Shown: positions 1 through 6,049 of the stretch, piece by piece
Position numbering within the stretch: position 1 is the stretch's first letter
Layout: each line of letters begins with the position of its first letter
Origin: CAVRZR01 sp964354215
GTDB lineage: Bacteria; Actinomycetota; Coriobacteriia; Anaerosomatales; CAVRZR01
Length of the DNA: 9,927 nucleotides
Direction: 5' to 3'
Assembly (NCBI GenBank): GCA_964354215.1
Contig: CAYGYT010000057.1
Location: 1-9,927 of the forward strand
Position numbers and translations under genes: made by a program
The notes under the pieces: model-generated
The model's database searches: none
Seen by the model: only the letters and a program-made list of their open reading frames with translations
Told to the model about the DNA's origin: nothing

Positions 1-942
1 CCGACGCTTCATCCGGCGATCGTTGGCGCGCTCTGGCGCTTCGGCAAGGTGGAAGAGGCCGACATGGCAGCGTCGCTCATGCAGCTCGCGAACGACGGCG
101 TGATCGCGATGCGGCCGGTGACCGAGCAGACCTCCGGGTTCCTCGGCATCTCAAAGACGGAGGAAACGTACGAGCTCACGCTCGCTCCTGAGAAGGCCGT
201 GGCGGCGGGTGAGATCGACCGAGAGCTTCTGAAGATCCTGTTCGAGCAGATCGGGAGCAACGGGCGCGTCACGATCGAGGACATCAAGGCGTACGCGAAG
301 GACGAATACAAGGAGTTCTACGAGACGATGAACGACTGGAAGACGCTCGTGACGGCGGCTGCCGAGTCGAAAAGCTACTTCGAGGGCACGGGGCGCGGGG
401 GGCAGGTCGGCCTGATCGTGCTGGCCATGGCGGTGTTTGGCGTATCGGTGATGGGCGCGATCTACTCGCAGAGCGGCTGGCCAGTCGGCATCGGATTCGT
501 GAGCGGGATCGCCATCTTCGTCATGAGCTTCCTGATGCCCCGCCGCAGCCCCGCCGCGAACGAGCTCTACCGCAAGTACGAGGGAGTGCGCGACTTCCTT
601 CGTGACTTCAGCCGGCTTTCCGAAGCGCCGCCAACTCACGTCATCCTGTGGGAGCGCTTCCTCGTGCTCGCCGTCGTCTTCGGCATCGCCGAGCAGGTCA
701 TCGAGCAGCTGCGTGTTCGCATCCCCGAGGTCGTCCAGGATCCTCACTTCGCGACCACGTATTGGTGGGTCTACTCCGGTACCGGCTCGTACGGCGGCTC
801 GCCGATAGGCGCACTCGAGGGCGGCTTCACCTCGGCAGCGCAGATCGCGTCGAGCCACATGTCGTCGTCCTCGGGTGGCGGAGGTGGGTTCTCTGGCGGA
901 GGTGGAGGCGGAGGTGGAGGCGGAGGTGGCGGAGCGGGATAG
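1..942 (+). CDS. DUF2207 family membrane protein, 3' part (5' end outside window)
   Basis: The reading frame is open from the first base, so only the C-terminal 313 residues are visible and the true start is upstream. The opening residues (PTLHPAIVGALWRFGKVEEADMAA in two parts: a 'hPAivgaLwr' stretch then 'gkveeaDmaA') form the helical segment typical of DUF2207 proteins. Two membrane helices lie at about visible residues 135-156 and 160-180, followed by a charged cytoplasmic stretch and the family-like block beginning WERFLVLAVVFG (about 217-228). The protein ends in a serine/glycine-rich tail with a long glycine run, a common end for this family. DUF2207 proteins are bacterial membrane proteins of unknown biochemical role; a full-length member usually also has an N-terminal signal peptide and extracellular domain, which would lie left of the window. 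A GTG at base 49 could be picked as a start by a gene finder, but the coding signal clearly continues upstream of it. Family assignment is from recalled motifs. Confidence 0.85.
   Translation, partial: PTLHPAIVGALWRFGKVEEADMAASLMQLANDGVIAMRPVTEQTSGFLGISKTEETYELTLAPEKAVAAGEIDRELLKILFEQIGSNGRVTIEDIKAYAKDEYKEFYETMNDWKTLVTAAAESKSYFEGTGRGGQVGLIVLAMAVFGVSVMGAIYSQSGWPVGIGFVSGIAIFVMSFLMPRRSPAANELYRKYEGVRDFLRDFSRLSEAPPTHVILWERFLVLAVVFGIAEQVIEQLRVRIPEVVQDPHFATTYWWVYSGTGSYGGSPIGALEGGFTSAAQIASSHMSSSSGGGGGFSGGGGGGGGGGGGGAG
895..933 (+). repeat. 12-bp in-frame tandem repeat encoding polyglycine
   Basis: Three tandem copies of the unit GGCGGAGGTGGA (the third with a final C), then a partial copy, encode part of the C-terminal glycine run of the DUF2207 protein. 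Because 12 is a multiple of three, copy changes by slippage would lengthen or shorten the tail without shifting the frame. Copy-number variation is inference only. Confidence 0.85.
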
Positions 943-1129
943 CCGGCTCGCCGAATCGCCGGGTAACGCCAGCTCTGCGATGCAGGGTAGGCCCCCCGTC
1001 ACGGTGCGCGCCCGTGCTCGTGACGCAGCTCACAATAATGCTTGGGTCCGGTGTTGAGCTGCCGATACTCACAGTAGGTCGGCTCGGAGTCGGCCGTGTT
1101 CGGCACGCGGGATGAGTCCGCCGGCAGCA

Positions 1130-1138
1130 GAGAGGTGG
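1130..1138 (+). promoter_or_regulatory. Shine-Dalgarno that favours the GTG start at 1142
   Basis: The purine-rich GAGAGGTGG has its AGAGG core ending six bases before a GTG codon at 1142. The in-frame ATG at 1112 has no comparable site upstream, so the GTG is the better start for the following small membrane protein. Confidence 0.55.
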
Positions 1139-1141
1139 CTT

Positions 1142-1600
1142 GTGAGCTTCATCCGCTCGATGATCGCCGCATCGGTGTTCGCCGCCGTGGTCTTGTCACC
1201 GTCGGTTGCGTCTGCTGCCGAGGAGCAGCTATCCATCGTTCCTCGCTGGCTGCCGCTCGTCACCGGCGCTGTCGGCCTCGGCATCGCGGTCGCGCTGTTG
1301 CTCGAGGTGATCGCGTTCAGCAAGCTCGCGCACGGAGCGGCGATCTCCGGCAATATCAGCTACGTTGCGACCGGCGTCGTATGCTTGGCGGCTTCCGCGC
1401 TCGTGCAGTGGATCAGCAACTTCTTGCCGAGCATCACCGTGGGCCAAGCGGTGCTCGCGTCGAACCTACTCGTGGCCGCCTCGATGGCGCTGCTCATCCT
1501 GTACTTCGCGGGAGTGCGCCGGAAGATGAAGGACTACATGCGCGACATGAACCGCGATGGGGTGCCGATGACACCCGATGGTGGCGAGAACCGTGGCTAA
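1142..1600 (+). CDS. Small membrane protein of unknown function
   Basis: This 152-residue protein is not one I recognise. Its N-terminus (RSM, a hydrophobic stretch, then ASA before AEEQ) looks like a signal peptide cleaved near residue 25, although it could remain as a membrane anchor. Three further hydrophobic segments follow at about residues 36-58, 72-95 and 100-125. A basic, hydrophilic C-terminal tail (RRKMKDYMRDMNRDG) would be cytoplasmic by the positive-inside rule. An in-frame ATG 30 bases upstream would give 162 residues, but the GTG start has the better ribosome binding site. The stop codon overlaps the next gene by 23 bases (8 if that gene starts at its internal GTG), so the two are probably co-transcribed and translationally coupled. 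No enzyme motif is visible. Confidence 0.75.
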   Translation: MSFIRSMIAASVFAAVVLSPSVASAAEEQLSIVPRWLPLVTGAVGLGIAVALLLEVIAFSKLAHGAAISGNISYVATGVVCLAASALVQWISNFLPSITVGQAVLASNLLVAASMALLILYFAGVRRKMKDYMRDMNRDGVPMTPDGGENRG

Positions 1601-1823
1601 CGACCTCGCGATCGAGATCGAGGAACAGCTCCGGCCTGTTATCGGCACGGTGCTCGCGACCGTGTCGGTCGACGTCGAGACCAAGCGCATCGGCAAGGAT
1701 CCCGATACCGTGGACCGCACGGACGTGCCGACCATCGCCGACAACCTCGTCACGGCGCTTCGACTCGTATTGGGTCAGGAGCTTGCCGAAGCCGCCGCCC
1801 GCAAGGTGCGCGCGCTCGCCTGA
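1578..1823 (+). CDS. 81-residue hypothetical soluble protein
   Basis: A short protein without membrane segments or signal peptide. It has an acidic helical start (NDLAIEIEEQLRPVIG), a middle with alternating charges that could form strands (VSVDVETKRIGKDPDTVDRTD), and an amphipathic C-terminal helix ending EAAARKVRALA. I recognise no family. The ATG start lies inside the preceding membrane-protein gene; a GTG at 1593 is an alternative and would begin VANDLAIEIEEQ, cutting the overlap to eight bases. Neither has a strong Shine-Dalgarno, which fits translational coupling to the upstream gene. The last 49 bases are shared, on the opposite strand, with the 3' end of ligD. It may act together with the small membrane protein before it; that is inferred only from the overlap. 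Confidence 0.65.
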   Translation: MVARTVANDLAIEIEEQLRPVIGTVLATVSVDVETKRIGKDPDTVDRTDVPTIADNLVTALRLVLGQELAEAAARKVRALA

Positions 1824-4507
1824 GCTTTCTGCATGCCCGCCCACGGGTCGCTGCCGCTGCCTTCGAATCGTGCGAGCCGTTCGAGCACCCTCTCGGTCGT
1901 GAACTGCTTGGGGTCGAGGCCCTCCCGCAGTTCCTCCCACTCCACCGGCACAGCGATGGGCGCACCCGGCCGAGCGCGCGTGGAGTACGGAGCCACAGCG
2001 GTCGCGCCCTGGCTGTTACGCACGTAGTCCACAAAGACCCGCCCGGAGCGCACCTTCTTCGCCATCTTGCCGGTGAGCGACGACGGGTCCTCGGCGACGA
2101 GGGCGTCCACGATGGACTTGGTCCACGCTCGAGCCTCGGCGAAGGTCAGCGAGGGCTCGACCGGTATGACGACGTGCAAGCCCTTGCCGCCCGTCGTCTT
2201 CACGAACGGCGTGAAGCCGAGCGCCGCGAGTCGGTCACGCACCACGAAGGCGGTGTCTATGACTCGCCGCCATCCAACACCCGGACCCGGGTCGAGGTCG
2301 AAGACGAGCCGGTCGGGCAGGTACGGCTTGTCCACACGCGAGCCCCACGTGTGTATCTCGAGTGCGCCCATCTGCGCGAGCGAGAGCAAGCCGGCCACCT
2401 CGTCAAGGTACAGGTACAGTGCCGGACCGCCCCGCTCCTCGACAACCATGGTCTTGAGCGCTTCAGGCGTCCCGACGTCGGGGTGCTTCTGGTAGAAGCA
2501 GCCCTCGCCGCGCCCGACTGGGCACCGCACGAGGGTGAGCGGGCGGTTGGCGATGTGCGGCAGCATGAACGGTGCGACCTGCTCGTAGTAGCGGACGAGT
2601 TCGAGCTTCGTGAGCGGGCTTCGGGCGAAGAGCGGCTTCTCCGGATTGGTCACTTTCACACCCGCCACGACGACGTCCTTGCCGAACGCGCCACGTTTGC
2701 CGCCGCGACGCGCGGGCCGCGTGCCGCCGCGCGCGGCGCTCGTTGCACCGGTGTCCGGCACGCCGTCCGTGGGCGCGACCTCGTAGGTGACCTCCGTCGG
2801 CAGCTTGTCCTCGCGAAGGCCTTTGAACGACGGCTGCCTGATCAGACCCTCACGGGTCCACTCGGCGAAGGCGACCTCGGCAACGAGCTCGGGCCGCACC
2901 CAGTGCGCCTGCCCCGTGAGCCGAGGCGGATCGGCGAAGGGGGGCTCTGCGATCTCAAGCCCATCGAGTCGTGGCCGCAGCTCCTGGAGCAGGCGGGCGC
3001 CAAACCCGGTGCCCACCCGCCCCGCGTAGCGCAGTGCGCCGTCGGATCCGTGCACACCCAGCAGCAGAGCTCCGAACCCCGTACGGCTACCGCCCGGGTC
3101 GGTGAACCCGCCGATGACGAACTCCTGGCGCTTGGTGCACTTCACCTTGAGCCAGTCGCTCGTGCGGCCGCCTACCCAAGGGCGGTCCGCGCGTTTCGAC
3201 ACCGAGCCTTCGAGAGCGAGCGTGCATGTCTGCCGGTGGAACTCGAGCCCCTTCGCCGCGACATGATCCGCGTAGCGCACCACTCCGTTGGCGGGTTGCG
3301 TGGCGAGCAGCGTCCGGAGGAGGTCCTTGCGCTCGACGAGCGGCGCCTGCCTGAGGTCGTGCCCCTCAAGGTAGAGCAGGTCGAAGACCACGTAGGCGAG
3401 ACGCTCGGGATGGCTGGTCGCGATCGCATCTTGCAGCGTTCCGAAGTCGGTGATGCCCTCGGAGTCGAACGCGACCACCTCGCCGTCGAGCATCGCCGAG
3501 GACACCGGGAGCCGCTCCACCGCACGAGCGATCGGCGCGAACGTCTGTGTCCAGTCGAGGTTGCTGCGCGTGAGCAGCCGAGCGCGGCCATCCTCCACGA
3601 TCGCTCGGATGCGGTAGCCGTCGTACTTCACCTCGTGGATCCAGCCCTCGCCGTCCGGCGCCTGGTCCACGAGCGTGGCAAGCTCGATTGGCGCGTCGGC
3701 CGGAAGCGGGTCCGAACCGCGGGGGAGCGAGGGAGCCCCCAGCGCCGGCGGCACCGGGGGTGCGGGAGCTGCGGCAAGCGCCTCACCGCCCGTCTTCGGC
3801 CGGTTCGAGTGATGCGTGGACCCGAACGGGCCGCTCTCCTCGGCCGCTACCTGCTCGAGCACCCGCCCGCTCGCCACGCTCTCCGGGCGCGCTGCCACCA
3901 CGTCGAACTCCGAACTCGAGCGGACGTGCTCGTCTCGCTCCTTGATGAGCAGCCAGTTCTCGGCCCGCTCGTTCTCGCGTGGTCGAAGACGCACGAGCAC
4001 CCATCCGCCCTCGAGCTTCTTGCCGTGCAGACGAACCTTGAGTTCGCCCTTCGCGAGGCTCACGGCCGGGTCGGGCGGTTCCATGCCTGAAAGAGCGATC
4101 GGCTCCCACCAGCCGCGGTCCCAGACGATCACCGTCCCCGCCCCGTACTCGCCGGCCGGGATGACGCCCTCGAACGATGCGTAGTCGAGCGGGTGGTCCT
4201 CGACGTGCACGGCGAGTCGTTTGTCGTGCGGGTCGAGCGATGGGCCTTTGGGCACCGCCCACGAGACGAGCACGCCGTCGAGTTCCAGCCGAAAGTCGTA
4301 GTGCAGCCGCGAGGCAGCGTGCTTCTGGATCACGAAGGAACGCCGTCCGGGCGCGGCGCTTCGCTCGCTGTCCTCGACGAGGCGGTCGGCGTCGACACGG
4401 TCAGAACCGCTCGGCGCCTCGTCTGCGGAGGCTCTCTTCGCGCCACGCCCGGACGGCTCCGGCGTCTTGCCGAAGTTGCGTTTGCGCTTGTACTCGTCGA
4501 GCGGCAT
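1775..4507 (-). CDS. ligD: ATP-dependent DNA ligase LigD (phosphoesterase-ligase-polymerase), NHEJ
   Basis: A 910-residue multifunctional enzyme that trims, fills and seals double-strand breaks held by Ku. Residues about 55-205 are the 3'-phosphoesterase domain: H63, H69, D71, R73, H105 and Y109 sit at the same spacing as the active-site residues recalled for Pseudomonas LigD (H42, H48, D50, R52, H84, Y88). After a Pro/Ala-rich linker (about 240-270), the ligase domain has motif I EVKYDGYR with K294 as the expected adenylated lysine, DGEVV (341-345), VFDLLYLEG (374-382), EGSVSKR (433-439) and WLKVK (452-456). A second low-complexity linker (about 580-610) leads to the polymerase/primase domain, with FDLDPG carrying metal-binding D737 and D739, TTGGKGLHVVIP (771-782) and VDYVRN around D827. 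The order PE-LIG-POL is the Pseudomonas type, unlike mycobacterial POL-PE-LIG. The ATG start has GAGG five bases upstream and lies 40 bases after ku. The last 15 or so residues after DPWA overlap the convergent small gene. Confidence 0.96.
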   Translation of the reverse strand: MPLDEYKRKRNFGKTPEPSGRGAKRASADEAPSGSDRVDADRLVEDSERSAAPGRRSFVIQKHAASRLHYDFRLELDGVLVSWAVPKGPSLDPHDKRLAVHVEDHPLDYASFEGVIPAGEYGAGTVIVWDRGWWEPIALSGMEPPDPAVSLAKGELKVRLHGKKLEGGWVLVRLRPRENERAENWLLIKERDEHVRSSSEFDVVAARPESVASGRVLEQVAAEESGPFGSTHHSNRPKTGGEALAAAPAPPVPPALGAPSLPRGSDPLPADAPIELATLVDQAPDGEGWIHEVKYDGYRIRAIVEDGRARLLTRSNLDWTQTFAPIARAVERLPVSSAMLDGEVVAFDSEGITDFGTLQDAIATSHPERLAYVVFDLLYLEGHDLRQAPLVERKDLLRTLLATQPANGVVRYADHVAAKGLEFHRQTCTLALEGSVSKRADRPWVGGRTSDWLKVKCTKRQEFVIGGFTDPGGSRTGFGALLLGVHGSDGALRYAGRVGTGFGARLLQELRPRLDGLEIAEPPFADPPRLTGQAHWVRPELVAEVAFAEWTREGLIRQPSFKGLREDKLPTEVTYEVAPTDGVPDTGATSAARGGTRPARRGGKRGAFGKDVVVAGVKVTNPEKPLFARSPLTKLELVRYYEQVAPFMLPHIANRPLTLVRCPVGRGEGCFYQKHPDVGTPEALKTMVVEERGGPALYLYLDEVAGLLSLAQMGALEIHTWGSRVDKPYLPDRLVFDLDPGPGVGWRRVIDTAFVVRDRLAALGFTPFVKTTGGKGLHVVIPVEPSLTFAEARAWTKSIVDALVAEDPSSLTGKMAKKVRSGRVFVDYVRNSQGATAVAPYSTRARPGAPIAVPVEWEELREGLDPKQFTTERVLERLARFEGSGSDPWAGMQKAQASARTLRAAASASS

Positions 4508-4547
4508 GCAGGCCTCGCTTCGCCGGGCGGTTCCTGTGCGCGCCGCG

Positions 4548-5354
4548 CTACGCTTCGTGGGCCGCCTGGCTCTCGAGGCTTCTCTTGAGCAGTGACATGA
4601 TGTCGACCACGTCCGCGCCCTCGGGCTCGACGGGTGGGGGCGGCGCTTCGATGGCGACGCCTCCCGCCTTACGCCCAATGAGCGCGAGCACGTCGTCGCG
4701 GTAGGTGTCGGCGTACGCTTCGTCGCCGGGCGTCCACTCGGTTTCCATGGTCGACACGAGCTGCCGAGCCATCGACAGCTCGGCGTCCGTCACACCGAGT
4801 GCCTCGAGGTCCTCGCCTGGGAGGTCGAGCTCCTCGGTGCCGCGTAGTTCGTAGGGATAGCGCACGATCTCGAGCAGTAGCGCGTCACCCTCGGGAACCA
4901 GGAGTGCCAGTCGCTGGCGGGTGCGTATCACGACCTTCGCGACGGCGACGCGCTCGGCGCGATGCAGCACCTCGCGCAGAAGCGCGTACGCCTTTCGCCC
5001 CGCCTTGGACGGTTCGAGGTAGTAGGGCTTGTCGTAGTACTCGACGGGAATGGCCTCTCGGCAGACGGCACCGAGGATGTCGATCGTCTGGGTGGCCTCG
5101 ACGTTCGCCGCGCGGAAGTCCTCGTCAGTGAGTGTGACCCAGCGACCCTCTTCGTACTCGTAGCCCTTCACGATGTCGTCCCACGCCACCTCCTCGCCGG
5201 TGGCGGCGTTCACGCGCTGGTTGTGTATGGGCGACAAGTCCCGGCTGTCCAGCAGATGGAACGACAGCTCCTTCGTCTTCTCGGCCGAGAAGACGCTTAC
5301 GGGGATGGTCACCAAGCCAAACGAGATCGAGCCTTTCCAGATAGAGCGGGCCAT
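4548..5354 (-). CDS. ku: Bacterial Ku, NHEJ end-binding protein
   Basis: A 268-residue Ku homologue, the usual length for bacterial Ku. Ku forms a homodimeric ring that slides onto broken DNA ends and recruits LigD. Recognisable family segments are the N-terminal MARSIWKGSISFGLVTIPV, the NQRVNAATGEEV stretch (45-56), the VEYYDKPYYLEP block (104-115), a basic helical region with RTRQRLALLVP (144-154), and the C-terminal VVDIMSLLKRSL (249-260), which matches the conserved tail of the core Ku domain. There is no long lysine-rich C-terminal extension of the kind seen in some actinobacterial Ku proteins. The ATG has a very strong Shine-Dalgarno seven bases upstream. ligD follows 40 bases downstream on the same strand, forming the classic two-component NHEJ operon. 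Confidence 0.96.
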   Translation of the reverse strand: MARSIWKGSISFGLVTIPVSVFSAEKTKELSFHLLDSRDLSPIHNQRVNAATGEEVAWDDIVKGYEYEEGRWVTLTDEDFRAANVEATQTIDILGAVCREAIPVEYYDKPYYLEPSKAGRKAYALLREVLHRAERVAVAKVVIRTRQRLALLVPEGDALLLEIVRYPYELRGTEELDLPGEDLEALGVTDAELSMARQLVSTMETEWTPGDEAYADTYRDDVLALIGRKAGGVAIEAPPPPVEPEGADVVDIMSLLKRSLESQAAHEA

Positions 5355-5361
5355 CGACAGG

Positions 5362-5371
5362 CCTCCTTCTC
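5362..5371 (-). promoter_or_regulatory. Strong Shine-Dalgarno of ku
   Basis: On the minus strand GAGAAGGAGG precedes the ku ATG by seven bases. It is one of the strongest ribosome binding sites in the window and fixes the ku start. Confidence 0.75.
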
Positions 5372-5378
5372 GCGGGGG

Positions 5379-5403
5379 TCCGTTTCGCCAAAGGCGAAGC
5401 GGA
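5379..5403 (-). other. Hairpin in the DUF2177-ku spacer
   Basis: The arms TCCGTTTCGCC and GGCGAAGCGGA (plus-strand reading) pair over 11 positions with one T/G wobble around an AAA loop. It lies in the 63-base spacer between the DUF2177 stop and the ku start, just upstream of the ku ribosome binding site. No T-tract follows on either strand, so an intrinsic terminator is not clear-cut; partial attenuation or mRNA processing between the genes is possible. The structure is visible, the role is inference. Confidence 0.5.
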
Positions 5404-5417
5404 GGCTCCCGGCGCGA

Positions 5418-5831
5418 TTACTTCAGTCCAAGCCAGACGCCGGCATAGAAGCCGACCGCGGCAACGACCGAGTTAAGGAAGGTGCCCCACACCATGTCGA
5501 TTACTGAGACCTGCCACGCCCAACCTTGGATGGTCGCGAGGTTGGTCAGATCGTACGTCGCGTACGCGAGCAGGCCGAAGAGTGCCCCTCGCCAGACCGC
5601 CCCCATGATCGCGCCTTCCTTGAGTCCCGGCACGATCGCGAGCGCAATGAGGCCGACGACATAGAACAGGTAGAAGCCCGCCGCGACGGCCAGGTTGGGC
5701 TTCTCGGCGAGCAGGTCGCCGAGGTACGGCTTGTAGATCCGGCTCGTCGCCGTGGACAGCCACACGAAGTCAAGTGCGAAGAATGCGATCGTGGTGATGA
5801 GGTAGAGCAAGGCGAGCTTTGAGAACGGCAC
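5418..5831 (-). CDS. DUF2177 family four-helix membrane protein
   Basis: A 137-residue integral membrane protein of the DUF2177 family, whose function is unknown. Visible family-like segments are the first helix ending ALDFVWLSTA, then YKPYLGDLL (34-41), a second helix with FYLFYVVGLIALAIVPGL (53-70), a third with GALFGLLAYATYDLTNLAT (82-100), and a fourth starting IDMVWGTFLNS (111-121). The start is taken as the GTG at 5831 because GGAGGAG sits six bases upstream and the hydrophobic helix begins right after it. The open frame continues upstream through repeat-like, low-complexity DNA that has no family resemblance. The gene lies in the same direction as ku and 63 bases before it, with a hairpin between, so it may or may not share a transcript with the repair operon. 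Confidence 0.88.
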   Translation of the reverse strand: MPFSKLALLYLITTIAFFALDFVWLSTATSRIYKPYLGDLLAEKPNLAVAAGFYLFYVVGLIALAIVPGLKEGAIMGAVWRGALFGLLAYATYDLTNLATIQGWAWQVSVIDMVWGTFLNSVVAAVGFYAGVWLGLK

Positions 5832-5837
5832 GATGAT

Positions 5838-5844
5838 CTCCTCC
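5838..5844 (-). promoter_or_regulatory. Shine-Dalgarno that sets the DUF2177 GTG start
   Basis: On the minus strand GGAGGAG lies six bases before the GTG at 5831. This decides the start against the much longer open frame upstream. Confidence 0.7.
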
Positions 5845-5952
5845 GGCGTCGTCGAGGCGTCACAGGCGTATTCGGGGACTCGTTCGGGAGCGCACCGAGC
5901 GCGTCTCCGAGTTGCGTCCTGAGCAGATTCTTCCCCATCGGGCGCGCTGCAA

Positions 5953-6043
5953 GCGCTGAGATGGCGCCCGAGGCGCTGAGATGGCCCCGCGGGCGCCGAG
6001 GTCGCACCCTGGGCGCCGAGTTCGCACCCTGGGCGCCGTGTCG
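5953..6043. repeat. Degenerate 20-bp tandem repeat, four units plus a partial
   Basis: Four consecutive 20-base units start at 5953, 5973, 5993 and 6013, and a partial fifth starts at 6033. The first two begin GCGCTGAGATGG and the last two begin GCGCCGAG; units 3 and 4 differ at one position and units 1 and 2 at four. Later units carry the palindrome GGCGCC at each junction. The array sits in the spacer of about 220 bases between the DUF2177 start and the glycosyltransferase stop, starting about 120 bases upstream of DUF2177 and ending just after the glycosyltransferase 3' end. Several frames are open across it on both strands, as expected for stop-poor GC repeats, and none looks like protein. 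The rest of the spacer (5845-5952) shows no convincing promoter. Possible roles are a minisatellite or a multi-site binding region. Confidence 0.8.
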
Positions 6044-6049
6044 CCACCT

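Noticed and set aside
943..962. CCGGC/GCCGG inverted repeat right after the DUF2207 stop
   Set aside because: Five-base arms with a ten-base loop and no T-tract are too weak to call a terminator in such GC-rich DNA.
151..1002. Minus-strand open frame opposite the DUF2207 gene
   Set aside because: It is antisense to a gene with clear membrane helices and family motifs, and has a biased Arg/Ala/Asp composition with no recognisable domain.
998..1024. GTCACG/CGTGAC inverted repeat in the 943-1141 spacer
   Set aside because: Only six bases pair around a 15-base loop and there is no T-tract; a chance match is likely. No clear promoter was found in this spacer either.
2174..4090. Long plus-strand open frame (638 codons) opposite ligD
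   Set aside because: It is rich in Arg, Glu and His with no domain resemblance and lies exactly antisense to the clearly assigned ligD. It is a shadow of GC-rich codon use.
4508..4678. 57-codon upstream extension of ligD
   Set aside because: It overlaps the 3' end of ku, is Arg/Ser-rich without homology, and the ATG at 4507 has a Shine-Dalgarno and starts a typical LigD N-terminus.
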